Assembly (NCBI GenBank): GCA_963664845.1
Contig: OY761615.1
Span: 3,968,001 to 4,032,000 of the forward strand
Length of the DNA stretch: 64,000 nucleotides
Source: CAIYTF01 sp963664845
Lineage (GTDB): Bacteria > Bacteroidota > Ignavibacteria > Ignavibacteriales > Ignavibacteriaceae
Direction: 5' to 3'
Shown in pieces: positions 26,384-35,213 of this stretch. The first letter of the stretch is position 1. Every line of letters begins with the position of its first letter. Under the pieces are notes generated by a model that did not search any database, was not told where the DNA came from, and saw only the letters and a program-made list of their open reading frames with translations. The position numbers and the translations under genes are program-made.

Positions 26384-27508
26384 TCAGGAACTCCTTCTAT
26401 ATGTGAGACCAATCATACGTGTTTTCATAAATATAAAACTGAAAATAATTATTTATGAAAGAATAAAGAAATCAAATAATATAAACTTATTACGTATATA
26501 TACGGTGCGCGCATGCGGAATGATTTAATTTGTGCAAAATGTGCCCGGAACGCGAAAATTCGTGCTGTTTTTTCCCATTGTTCAATTGGTACTGCTTCTA
26601 TCGTCAAAGTGCAGGTAAATATTCGGCCTTGCTGGGGGCATAGAGTTTTTGGAATGACCACCATATGAGTTGAAACGCCATTGAGTGATGTTAGGGAGGA
26701 GTACCTATCGTTGTGTTGTTTTGCGGAATGCTAACATCGGAGGCCCTAAATAATTCGTTGAGCTTTGCTGGCAGAATAATTACATTACTATCATTATCTG
26801 TTTCTCTTCTTGACAAACCGGTCAATGCTGAAAAATATTTTTACGGTTGAAACAAATAGATACAGATTGAAACTATTCTTACAGCAGCGTGGCGGAAGCT
26901 GTCTGCCATGCACCTGAAGTGCCTTGGTTGTTTCAAAATTTCCCCAATTCGTTTTATCCGACTACAATACTTATCTATCAAACTGCCACAAATGGTTTTG
27001 TATCGTTGAATATGTACGATTCTTGGAGGTGAGGGTGCGTCACTGGTTAATGGATATAAGGAGACTGGCACTTATAGGGCTGTGTTTAATGGATCAGATC
27101 TGCCGGGCGCGCCCTATTTTTACAGACTTTCAACGGAGAATGGTTTCATAGTTACCAGAAAATTCATGCTTGTTGAATAGACATCTGTCTGGGGCAGTTA
27201 AATATCTGCGATGATAAGTAGTCTGGGTGATACTACTTCCTGAGTTCGTAATGACTCAAGATGTTATTTTGACAGAGCAGAATTGTTGTGTATTCATCAA
27301 ATACTGATGCATGGGGGCTGTGTGCGTATTTTTGAGTGGGTCGAAGGCTGTTTGTGGGCACTTCCGGTTTATTGACGGAAAAATCGGATGTTTTCGGAAA
27401 TGCAAGTTCTAGCCAGAAGATTCTGCATATCCGATCACCCGGGGAGATACTCCATTAATTCCGCAAATCTATAAACCTAAACACTGCCAAATTTCCCTCA
27501 AACTCTCG
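26384..27508. other. Gene-poor stretch with a decayed fragment
   Basis: More than 1.1 kb without an intact gene between divergent sdhC and the methyltransferase gene. The only coding trace I can support is the type IX sorting-tail remnant at 26871-27180. The rest has many stop codons in all frames. Promoters for sdhC and for 27537 are expected at its two ends. Confidence 0.65.
26871..27180 (+). pseudogene. Remnant of a type IX-secreted protein C-terminal sorting domain
   Basis: Two overlapping frames together read as a sorting tail. The first frame gives FQNFPNSFYPTTILIYQTA then TNGFVSLNMYD, matching the family pattern Q-N-Y-P-N-P-F-N-P-T-T followed by G-x-V-x-L-x-V-Y-D. A one-base loss near 27020 shifts the frame, which continues as ILGGEGASLVNGY, KETGTYRAVFNGSDLPGA, FYRLSTENGF and RKFMLVE with a TAG at 27178-27180. 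This is the same layout as the tails of the proteins at 56179, 58122 and 60568. The N in NPFNP is also eroded (NSFYP). No upstream body of the gene survives. Confidence 0.78.
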
Positions 27509-27516
27509 TATATTTG
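27509..27516 (+). promoter_or_regulatory. Bacteroidota-type -7 promoter box (TATATTTG)
   Basis: TATATTTG fits the TAnnTTTG consensus of the Bacteroidota primary sigma factor. It lies 20 bases before the GTG start of the methyltransferase gene, giving an expected leader of about 14 bases. Confidence 0.5.
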
Positions 27517-27536
27517 CTTATTAATAATCAATAAAA

Positions 27537-28244
27537 GTGAAATTCATAGAAACCCAATCAACTCAAATAGTATTGCCTGGTCTGAACGAACAAATCCAAT
27601 TCTTTATGCAGGAATATCCCTGTGATCAGAAAAAAGGACTCATCATCGGTTCCGGGCTCCGCGTCGCTGAAAAAATGTTCGAAGAAGCCGGCGCTTCTGT
27701 TGAAACTATCATTAATGACGACTCACTTCTTGTTACAGAGCGCCTTTTCTCGCATAGCGTAAAATACATGGATTATTTCGCTACTGATTTCCCCGAAGCA
27801 TCATTCGACTTCATTTATGCCCAGGCTTCAATTTCCCTGCCTGAACGGAACAAGATAATTAAGGAATGCCTCCGCATTCTTAAACCGGACGGAGTTTTTT
27901 GCGCCGGTGAAATAATCAAACGCGATAACAAAACGCCACAGTCTGTCATTGATATCTGGGAAAAATCAGGTATTGCTCCTCCAACGCTTGACGTTGTTCT
28001 CAGGACCTATGCTGCTGCCGGGTTTACTGTTGCCAATTCTGTGGATCTTACGCCAACGGTTGTTAAAGTATATAGAATGTATGCCGGCATTTTTGAGGAT
28101 GAAAAATCGCTTCTGACTGACGAAGACATCCATTATATGCGTAAAGACCTGAAACGTCTGCGTCATGAGGTGAACCTGTTTATTAAAATGGGGGCAAAAA
28201 AACATATGCTTTATTCTGCTTTCCTGTTGAGGAAATCCAATTGA
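27537..28244 (+). CDS. Class I SAM-dependent methyltransferase
   Basis: A 235-residue protein with a reduced Rossmann methyltransferase pattern. KKGLIIGSGLRVAEKMFEEAG (about 32-52) is motif I, DFATDFPEASFDFIYAQASI (about 80-100) covers motif IV, and IIKECLRILKPDGVFCAGE (about 108-126) is the post-core helix and strand typical of Methyltransf_11. A basic C-terminal tail follows. The start is GTG without a clear Shine-Dalgarno site. Its stop overlaps the TTG start of rlmD by four bases, so both are one operon. The substrate cannot be read from the sequence. Confidence 0.82.
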   Translation: MKFIETQSTQIVLPGLNEQIQFFMQEYPCDQKKGLIIGSGLRVAEKMFEEAGASVETIINDDSLLVTERLFSHSVKYMDYFATDFPEASFDFIYAQASISLPERNKIIKECLRILKPDGVFCAGEIIKRDNKTPQSVIDIWEKSGIAPPTLDVVLRTYAAAGFTVANSVDLTPTVVKVYRMYAGIFEDEKSLLTDEDIHYMRKDLKRLRHEVNLFIKMGAKKHMLYSAFLLRKSN

Positions 28245-29674
28245 AAAGAACCGAACAATACATCATTCGCATAGATAAATATGTTTTTGAAGGCATGGGA
28301 CTTGGTTTGCTCTCGCCTGATCATCAGGAAGTGCCTGCGGATATCGAGGGTTTTAAAATTTTCGTCCGTTTTGCCTATCCGGGCGACATTGTCCGCGCAG
28401 AAATAACAAAAGTAAAAAAGAATTTTGCTGAAGCTGAAATTAAAGAAATACTGGTTGCCTCTCCGCACCGCGTTGAAGCTCCCTGCCGCTATTTCACCTT
28501 TTGCGGGGGCTGCAAACAACAGAACCTTGATTATGCCGAGCAGATATTTTATAAGCAGAAACAGGTGGAAGAGCTCTTTTTCCCGTTGACGCAAACACAG
28601 GAGTTTGTTACAGAGCCTATTGTTGCATCTGAACACATTTTCCAATACCGGAATAAAATGGAGTTTTCTTTTTCCGATATGCGCTGGCTGCCGGCAGAAC
28701 GTCTGGCCACAAACCCGGAGGAAAAGGCGCTGCTTACCCTTGGTTTTCATCCTCCCCGCGGATTTAATAACGTGATGCAGATTGACGAATGTTTCCTGCA
28801 GCCTGAGACAGGCAACAAAATACTGCGGTTTACCTCGAAATTCTTTTCCGCACGTAACACAACGGTTTACAACAGTAAACGTGAATCCGGGTATTTGCGG
28901 AACCTCGTTATCCGGCAGGCATCGGCAACCGGCGAAATCATGGTTAACCTGGTCACTTCCGAACGTAATGAACCGCTGATGAAGGAATATGAAGCGGAGC
29001 TGCTGAAAACTGTTCCCGAAATAACTACGATAATTAACAATATAAATTCCAAAAAAGCCATGATAGCCACCGGGGAATATGAATTTGTTGATTATGGTAA
29101 AGGGCAAATAATCGATAGCATCGGAAAACCGAAATTCCTCATCAGCGCGAATTCGTTTTTCCAGACAAACACCGTGCAGGCCAGGATACTATACAAAACT
29201 GCTTTGGATTTTGCCGGCTTCACGGGAAATGAAATAGTATATGACCTTTATTGTGGCGCCGGTTCAATCTCGTTGTTCATTCATGAAGCTGTTGATGCTG
29301 TTTATGGGCTTGAACTGGTTGAATCAGCGGTGTCCGATGCCAATGAAAACAAAAAACTGAACGAAGCTGAAAACGTTCACTTTTATTCCTCCGACCTGTA
29401 TAAATCGTTTATCCCGCTGGTGGAAGCGAATTCGCTGCCTTCGCCAGACGTAATCATTGTTGACCCACCGCGGAATGGTATGCACAAGAACACCGTGGAT
29501 GATATCTTGCGTTTGTTGCCCACTAAGATTGTATACGTAAGCTGCAATCCGGCAACACAGGTGAGGGATATTCAACTTTTGGAAACCGCTTATAAACTGA
29601 TAAAGATTAAACCTGTTGATATGTTTCCTCACACATACCATATCGAAAACGTGGCCCTGCTGGAAAAAAGGTAA
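28241..29674 (+). CDS. rlmD: 23S rRNA (uracil(1939)-C(5))-methyltransferase RlmD family
   Basis: A 477-residue RumA/TrmA-family enzyme that methylates U at C5 in 23S rRNA using SAM. An N-terminal TRAM-like domain (about 1-70) is followed by iron-sulfur cysteines in CRYFTFCGGC (about 81-90) plus a fourth Cys in IDECFLQ (about 183). The SAM domain has NSFFQTNT, YDLYCGAGSISLF and IVDPPRNGMH, and ends with the catalytic Cys in VYVSCNPATQ (about 433). The TTG start has GAGG upstream and overlaps the previous stop. RlmD versus another RlmC/D/TrmA paralogue is not decided by sequence alone. Confidence 0.9.
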   Translation: MKRTEQYIIRIDKYVFEGMGLGLLSPDHQEVPADIEGFKIFVRFAYPGDIVRAEITKVKKNFAEAEIKEILVASPHRVEAPCRYFTFCGGCKQQNLDYAEQIFYKQKQVEELFFPLTQTQEFVTEPIVASEHIFQYRNKMEFSFSDMRWLPAERLATNPEEKALLTLGFHPPRGFNNVMQIDECFLQPETGNKILRFTSKFFSARNTTVYNSKRESGYLRNLVIRQASATGEIMVNLVTSERNEPLMKEYEAELLKTVPEITTIINNINSKKAMIATGEYEFVDYGKGQIIDSIGKPKFLISANSFFQTNTVQARILYKTALDFAGFTGNEIVYDLYCGAGSISLFIHEAVDAVYGLELVESAVSDANENKKLNEAENVHFYSSDLYKSFIPLVEANSLPSPDVIIVDPPRNGMHKNTVDDILRLLPTKIVYVSCNPATQVRDIQLLETAYKLIKIKPVDMFPHTYHIENVALLEKR

Positions 29675-29700
29675 GGTAGAACAGAAACGCTGCATGCTGT

Positions 29701-31242
29701 ATGAAAAACAAAACCACATCAATTGCTTTGTCACTTTTGTTTCTCATCCTGGCACCGGTGATCGTGTTCCTGTTGTATGAGCTGAACACTACCGACGAAA
29801 ATGAAAAATTGCTTCAGTCGAGTTACAGGAGTCAGCTTTCCACCATTATTTATTCAGTAAATCAGTTCTCTCTGGATATTGCGTATAGCTGGGGAAGGGA
29901 AATGGAAAATTATTATCAGGCCAAAAGCGGAGCCAAAGCTGCTCCGCGGTTCACCGGACTCTATTCTTGTGTGAAGGGGGTTCTAACAGTAGACTCAACA
30001 CTTGATAAAGAAAATATCATATATTCATCAGCTCTCCCCGTTTCACGGGATATTGCATTTGTGAGCCAAATGTCCGAAGCAGCAAAGGTCCGTGTGAGGA
30101 AATTGCTGAACTATCAAAAATCCGGTTATCAGAAGGTCGAAGCGTGGGGGCATCCCAAAAACGACTCTTTATTCTATTATATTCTGCCTGTCAATCCGGT
30201 TGATGAGACACCTAAAATTGTAATCATTGTGCTTGATAGAAAACAATATATCAGGCAGGTTTTGCGTCCACAGTTGGACCGCACCGCGGGCAGTTTCTTC
30301 ATTTTTGAAATTTTCAACGAAACGACGCAGCAATCACTCTATGCCACTTCTCCAGTAGCCATCAAAGACCTGGAAAACGTTGAAAAATTGTGGCTGCTGC
30401 CTGATTGCAAAATGGGAATTAAGCTCCGTACCGGAGCCGTTTCAGAATTTGTGGGCAAACGTACGGTAACGGTGTTGGTCATTTTCGGATCGTTGTTGGT
30501 TCTGGTGTGTCTGGGTGGTTTTTTTGCTATTCGTTCTGTACGAAAGGAGTTGATGGTGGCCCAGATGAAAGCCGATTTTGTTGCCAATATATCGCACGAA
30601 TTCCGTACTCCGCTTTCACTCATCTCGATGTTCGCAGAAACCCTTGAACTTGGCCGTGCGCGTACGGAAGAAAAAAAGAACGAGTACTACGCAATTATTT
30701 ATGGTGAAGCCCAGCGACTCAGCAAACTGGTTAATTCAATACTCAATTTCTCACATATGGAATCGGGGAAAAGAGCATTTCACTTTAAGGAATTTTCGCT
30801 TCAGGATCTGGTAAACGACATTATCCGCGCATATCAGTTTCACGCTCAGCAGAAAGGGTTCACTTTTACGGTTCAATTGCCTGAAACCCCATTGATGGTG
30901 AACGCAGATTATGACGCCCTCTCCGAGTCAGTTATTAATTTGATTGATAACGGGATGAAATACAGTACGGACGTTAAAAAAATAACCATAAGTGCCGGAG
31001 TGAAGCAGAGTTTTGTTTTTATTGCGGTAGAAGACGCGGGAATTGGTATTGCCGCAGGCGAGAAGAAAAAAATATTCGAGAAATTCTACCGCGTTTCAAC
31101 GGGAAATGTACACACCGTCAAAGGCAGTGGCATTGGGCTTTCAATTGTTGATCATGTTATATCGGCACATGGCGGGAAAATTGAAGTGGAGTCTGAACCG
31201 GGGAAAGGGAGTATCTTTCGGTTACTCCTTAAAAAAATATAA
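29701..31242 (+). CDS. Membrane sensor histidine kinase
   Basis: A 513-residue kinase. One transmembrane helix (about 8-27), a periplasmic domain of about 225 residues without a recognisable fold, a second helix (about 257-277), HisKA with NISHEFRTPLS (His about 299), then a HATPase domain with NLIDNGMKYS, EDAGIGIA and GSGIGLSIVDHV. It starts 26 bases after rlmD. No response regulator is adjacent, so it is an orphan kinase whose partner must be encoded elsewhere. Confidence 0.94.
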   Translation: MKNKTTSIALSLLFLILAPVIVFLLYELNTTDENEKLLQSSYRSQLSTIIYSVNQFSLDIAYSWGREMENYYQAKSGAKAAPRFTGLYSCVKGVLTVDSTLDKENIIYSSALPVSRDIAFVSQMSEAAKVRVRKLLNYQKSGYQKVEAWGHPKNDSLFYYILPVNPVDETPKIVIIVLDRKQYIRQVLRPQLDRTAGSFFIFEIFNETTQQSLYATSPVAIKDLENVEKLWLLPDCKMGIKLRTGAVSEFVGKRTVTVLVIFGSLLVLVCLGGFFAIRSVRKELMVAQMKADFVANISHEFRTPLSLISMFAETLELGRARTEEKKNEYYAIIYGEAQRLSKLVNSILNFSHMESGKRAFHFKEFSLQDLVNDIIRAYQFHAQQKGFTFTVQLPETPLMVNADYDALSESVINLIDNGMKYSTDVKKITISAGVKQSFVFIAVEDAGIGIAAGEKKKIFEKFYRVSTGNVHTVKGSGIGLSIVDHVISAHGGKIEVESEPGKGSIFRLLLKKI

Positions 31243-31611
31243 GCCGCGAACGTCCTATCCTTCATAAATTCAAAGAATCTCCTGATTAAGAAAGCATAAT
31301 TCAGGCGGAATTTGATAATGCAACAATATCCCATTAGCTAAATCAAGCCCGAAGAACAATCGCTCACAATCATTAAAGTAATTTATAATTCTTTCGATAA
31401 TTCAGTTGAGACAAGTCAGATTGTTTTACTGGAAACCTGCAAATGTACGTTTATGTCACACGTGCAGATTTTATATCGAAAAATCCGGGTTTTACAGTGG
31501 CTCAGTTCAGGTATAATAGTTTTACGTTGATACATAAAAATATCAACAGAATTCCGATAATTTAGCGGCACCTCAGGATGAGGATGCGACAGTAAACCGA
31601 AAGATTCTTTT
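31243..31611. other. Gap before the second hemerythrin
   Basis: No gene seen. A TATAAT-like sequence around 31513 with an upstream TTTACA 15 bases away could be a promoter for the hemerythrin, but this is weak and not of the TAnnTTTG type found elsewhere in the window. Confidence 0.4.
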
Positions 31612-32043
31612 ATGAAACGGATTGAGTGGAAGAATGACTACAACATTAATATACCCGCCATAGATGCACAACACCGGCGCCTGGTTGAGTTATTCAACGA
31701 ACTTGCCGAAGCTAAGCAGAACAATAGAGATACTGAAAAGCATAGCAGAATATTAGGCCAGTTAGTTGGTTATACCAGGAATCACTTTGCATACGAAGAA
31801 AATTTCATGAAAACCATTAATTATCCCTTGCTGAAGGAACATCTGGACCTTCATAAAGAGTTAATTGAGCAGGTAGTTAAACTATTGGAAGACTACAAAC
31901 GAGGGGACACCAGTATTACCGATAAAATATTGGAGATAGTGGTTAATTGGTTCGTGAGGCACATATTGGTGGAAGACCGGAAAATTGTAGCTTATTTTTC
32001 GCCGCGGCAGGACGTTATGTCGAGTCAGGCAGTGGCAGAATGA
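31612..32043 (+). CDS. Bacteriohemerythrin (second copy)
   Basis: A 143-residue single-domain hemerythrin with all di-iron ligands visible: His in IDAQHRRL (about 21), His and Glu in RNHFAYEENFM (about 61-65), two His in LKEHLDLHKEL (about 79-83), and His and Asp in VRHILVEDRK (about 120-125). It is clearly diverged from the copy at 22541, with shared motifs but different linkers and a longer C-terminal tail (SPRQDVMSSQAVAE). It stands alone between a 370-base upstream gap and a strong terminator. Confidence 0.94.
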   Translation: MKRIEWKNDYNINIPAIDAQHRRLVELFNELAEAKQNNRDTEKHSRILGQLVGYTRNHFAYEENFMKTINYPLLKEHLDLHKELIEQVVKLLEDYKRGDTSITDKILEIVVNWFVRHILVEDRKIVAYFSPRQDVMSSQAVAE

Positions 32044-32410
32044 AACAGCTTATTATTACCGGCCTTAAAGGACTCATATTCTGGTATAACGTTTTCATAA
32101 AACAGGACCGGATTCAGATCGTTACTGATTGATAATCTGACATACGGGTAATTAGTAATTGTAACTCCGTGGTCCTTCCAATCACACTGCGCAGCCCGTT
32201 CTGACATAAGCGGGCTGCGCTTTTATTTTATTCAGCGGACAAGTTATTTTGTCTCTGCGGAACGAAATGAATTTCGGCAATTATTTTACAGTGCATGTTG
32301 TTTTGGGGCTTTTCTTGTAGCGGGAAAAGTGGAAGTACAATTAATTATGGATCACCATCCAACGGGAAGCGAGTTTACCATCTGATGGGTACGAACAAAA
32401 TACTGCGAAT
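32044..32410. other. Gap after the second hemerythrin
   Basis: Contains the terminator at 32189-32232. The right side stays open in the frame of the terminase-like gene from about 32345 but without an ATG, so that gene may have lost its original 5' end. Confidence 0.5.
32189..32232 (+). terminator. Rho-independent terminator after hemerythrin
   Basis: A perfect 10-bp GC-rich stem (GCGCAGCCCG / CGGGCTGCGC) with a 12-base loop followed by TTTTATTTTATT on the plus strand. Confidence 0.92.
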
Positions 32411-32875
32411 TTGCCCAAACCTGATAATGAAGAATCTTCAGAAAATCATTCAGTAGTTTCCGTTATTTCCGTGATTTCAGTGTTTGGAAATGAAAGAGCC
32501 ATCACAAAAGTCCACCGAAATATGTGCCGCCAGACCCGCCGTCCTCGCCTCACTCCGGAGGAAATCGAGGTAACCCGGGTCAAATTCAAGGAATACATAG
32601 AAAATACGCCTTTGCCAATCGTATCTGAGTTTGCCTATGAGATCGACGTTTCAAAGCAGATATTCTATGATCATGAGGAATTAAGGCCGCTCACCGAACG
32701 CGCCACCCTGAAAAAGGTCGCTGCCTATGAACGCGGCATGATCACCGGTACACGTGAAGTAGCCGCCTGCATCTTTGCCCTCAAACAGCATGGCTGGAAA
32801 GACCGCCAAGAGGTCGAAAATGTGGTAATTGATAAGAAGAAAGCGAAGAAAGAACTCGAAAGACTTTTCGAATAA
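32411..32875 (+). CDS. Terminase small subunit-like (DNA-packaging) protein, orphan
   Basis: A 154-residue protein. The N-terminal 38 residues are low-complexity (VVSVISVISV). The rest, from RLTPEEIEV (about 44) to the end, resembles small terminase/DNA-packaging proteins of phages. A helix-turn-helix-like segment (IVSEFAYEIDVSKQIFYDHE) precedes the hallmark A-C-I-F-A-L-K-Q-H-G-W-K-D-R-Q-E-V (about 120-136) and a Lys/Glu-rich tail. The only in-frame start is TTG, and the frame is open further upstream. No large terminase, portal or capsid gene is nearby. I read it as a phage-derived orphan; intact function is doubtful. Confidence 0.6.
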   Translation: MPKPDNEESSENHSVVSVISVISVFGNERAITKVHRNMCRQTRRPRLTPEEIEVTRVKFKEYIENTPLPIVSEFAYEIDVSKQIFYDHEELRPLTERATLKKVAAYERGMITGTREVAACIFALKQHGWKDRQEVENVVIDKKKAKKELERLFE

Positions 32876-32914
32876 TTTTCATTCTTTTCGAAAATTCATT
32901 TTGCAGCGCCTTCC

Positions 32915-32985
32915 ATGGCTTTAGACGTGGAAACCGTTGTTATTGATAAGAAGAAAAAGAAATTACAGAGTGTTCGAATAATTTA
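32915..32985 (+). pseudogene. Duplicated tail fragment of the terminase-like gene
   Basis: The reading DVETVVIDKKKKKLQSVRI repeats the end of the preceding gene (EVENVVIDKKKAKKELERLF) after about 110 bases. The DNA match centres on GTTATTGATAAGAAGAAA versus GTAATTGATAAGAAGAAA, and both copies end near TTCGAATAATTT. It is a degraded direct duplication of the 3' end. Confidence 0.6.
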
Positions 32986-33015
32986 CTTTTACGGCTCCTT
33001 CAATTTGTGCCTTAG

Positions 33016-34176
33016 CTATTTTTTAATGGCATTTTTGAACCAACCATATTTATTGATAAATTCATCTGCAATTTTTTCTTCATCTTCACTCAATTTTAGT
33101 TTATACAAATAAACAACATCGAAGGAGAAAGCTTTTACACCATCATTTTTTTCTGTTGCTATTCCGATAACAGTATGTATATTCTGAGTATGTCTTCTTA
33201 AAATCAGACATCGCCCAGCTAATTCAAATCGTCTTTTCTCCCTTGATTCGTTTCGCTCTACTGACATAAAGACATAAACAACTCCAGAGTATGAGGCAAC
33301 TGGCCTTGCCCGTATATCCGGTTTTTCAATGAAATCAAAAAATTCTTTTGATAATAATATTCGGTTGCTGCGCGATTCCTTAGCCATTGTGCGAATTATT
33401 ACCTCAAATTCTTCGTAATTATTATCTGTTTCTAATTCGTTAGATTTAAATATTCCAATTAAATACTCAATTATATTATCCCAAAAATAACTGTCTATAA
33501 TTTCCTTTTCCCATATTTTATTAGCATTGCTGTTTTTGTATGTGGCCCACAAGCCTGCACCAACAACTGTAAGAGTGCTTTTTGTATTAAGCTTTTCGAA
33601 GTTACTTAAATAGAAAGCCAGCAAATCCTCTTCTCCTCCCTCAATATGTACTTTAGATTTATTTTCTAAGGTAAAGAAAGATTCTTTTGAACTTAAATAT
33701 TTTACAAAGTCGACAATCGTATCCAATTTGGAAATAAGGATTCTTGTAGAAATAGAATCAAAAACATGGATGAAACCTTTCCCCATATCGCCCCAGAATA
33801 AGGGCATCTTCTTTTCTCCCCCAATTACTACAGCAATCCGATAATAGATGCGCTCCGTCTTTTTAGGTAAATTCGGGCCAATGCTCCCATCAAATAGTTT
33901 TAAGCGCTCAATTGTATTTAGATATCTTTCAGCTCCATAAATTTGGTTGAAAGATTTTTCTAAAGCAACCTTTTGCCATCTATTATAATCAGTTTTAATA
34001 TCTCCACTATCTGTTGGAATAATTTCTTTCACAGATATAATAATGACCATAGGATCGCAAACTATAAGGATATCACACAATTCATTGTCTTTCTTCCCCT
34101 TTGGGTTTGGATAGCTCCAAAAACTGAGGAATGAATGTTTTGTTAATTCAAATACAAATTTTTCTGATGGTGTCAT
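33016..34176 (-). CDS. Putative restriction-endonuclease-fold (NERD-like) protein
   Basis: A 386-residue cytosolic protein. Near the N-terminus, FVFELTKHSFLSFWSYPNPK is followed by KDNELCDILIVCDPMVIIIS and VKEI (about 25-55). This acidic-then-hydrophobic-strand-then-(S)-x-K pattern is what PD-(D/E)xK and NERD nucleases show, although the second acidic residue of the motif is not canonical. An YNRWQKVALEKSFNQIYGAE helix follows, also typical of this type. The C-terminal half is not recognisable. I prefer the ATG at 34176 over a TTG at 34236 because related N-termini begin M-T-P-x-E-K-F. The gene is strongly AT-rich compared with its neighbours, a sign of transfer, and is followed upstream by a HEPN-like gene. 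Defence role is inferred. Confidence 0.6.
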   Translation of the reverse strand: MTPSEKFVFELTKHSFLSFWSYPNPKGKKDNELCDILIVCDPMVIIISVKEIIPTDSGDIKTDYNRWQKVALEKSFNQIYGAERYLNTIERLKLFDGSIGPNLPKKTERIYYRIAVVIGGEKKMPLFWGDMGKGFIHVFDSISTRILISKLDTIVDFVKYLSSKESFFTLENKSKVHIEGGEEDLLAFYLSNFEKLNTKSTLTVVGAGLWATYKNSNANKIWEKEIIDSYFWDNIIEYLIGIFKSNELETDNNYEEFEVIIRTMAKESRSNRILLSKEFFDFIEKPDIRARPVASYSGVVYVFMSVERNESREKRRFELAGRCLILRRHTQNIHTVIGIATEKNDGVKAFSFDVVYLYKLKLSEDEEKIADEFINKYGWFKNAIKK

Positions 34177-34298
34177 AGGATATAATTCAATTATATCAAT
34201 AAAACTCTTAGAATAATGAACATTCGTATAAACCAAATAGAAATTAGGGAGGATTGCTAATCAATGTTTTTGGCAGTCAATTGAATTTCTTTCGCTTC

Positions 34299-35093
34299 TT
34301 AATTCGTCTCGTCCTCATTTCCCATCTTCACAGTTTCATTATTTATATGTTCATTAATGATATCTAAGGCTGTTTTTACCCGTTGTCTTGATTTTTTGGA
34401 GTTCATGAACGATATTGAAAATGATTCAAATATTAGAAACTCAATTGATTCTAAATAGGATTTAACCGCTTTTAAAAGTTCATGTTTAGATATAGAATAA
34501 TGTGTTGGAATAAAGTGTGTTAATTCATTCCGTACGAGCTCAGCGATCCAGAATATATTTCGTAAATCACTATCTGTTAATATTAACTCCTTTTGCCCGG
34601 ATAGTCGCCTCATCCAATAATAATTGTCTTGGACTCTTGCCAGTGCGCTCCAAAAACTAATAAGTTTTTCCTTTTTTTGTTTTGCGTTATTCCTTTTCGC
34701 AGGTTTGCTATATACTCTTTCCCATTTTATCCTGTATGCAGAAGTTTTATATTTATCAATATAGAAATGGACTTGGTTGCTCTTCATAATAATTGTTGAG
34801 TTACACATCTCCAGCCAGAGATTTTCTTGGCCCCTGTCTATAACATTATAATAGTCTCCGTTCTCCAGAGCTGAAATACAAAACGAATATAATGTGTGAT
34901 GAATTGCAAACGCAAACCATTTCCATTTTAGGTTATCATCTCTTACTAAAAATTGCGCTGCTGTTTCTAAAGAATCAATAGCGTTTTCATTTACATCAAG
35001 GTGAAGCCAATGTGTGTCCTCCCGGTTCAGTTCATAACATCCTTTTACTTTTGGCACTGCATCTTCGAAAGAAAAACTATCATCATCATTCAT
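34299..35093 (-). CDS. HEPN-like protein in the AT-rich island
   Basis: A 264-residue, mostly helical protein. WFAFAIHHTLYSFCISALENG (about 59-79) and later IAELVRNELTHFIPTHYSIS (about 187-206) are the conserved parts. RNELTH is an R-N-x3-H motif of the type that forms the active site of HEPN RNases. The same two blocks recur in uncharacterised bacterial proteins with RN(D/E)xxHF-P. ATG at 35093. It precedes the putative nuclease gene by 122 bases in the same direction and shares its low GC content. A toxin or defence role is suggested by the motif and setting but is not shown. Confidence 0.6.
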   Translation of the reverse strand: MNDDDSFSFEDAVPKVKGCYELNREDTHWLHLDVNENAIDSLETAAQFLVRDDNLKWKWFAFAIHHTLYSFCISALENGDYYNVIDRGQENLWLEMCNSTIIMKSNQVHFYIDKYKTSAYRIKWERVYSKPAKRNNAKQKKEKLISFWSALARVQDNYYWMRRLSGQKELILTDSDLRNIFWIAELVRNELTHFIPTHYSISKHELLKAVKSYLESIEFLIFESFSISFMNSKKSRQRVKTALDIINEHINNETVKMGNEDETN

Positions 35094-35213
35094 CTTTATC
35101 GTTCTTTCTGTTTATTGGTCAACTTTTTCTCTCAATTTTTCTTCAAATCTTCCAACATAATACCCAAAACTGTTCGTTCTCGTTACCTCTGTATCAGGAA
35201 TCAATAAATATTT

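Noticed and set aside
28211..29107. 298-codon minus-strand frame
   Set aside because: Lies across rlmD, whose iron-sulfur and catalytic motifs are intact on the plus strand.
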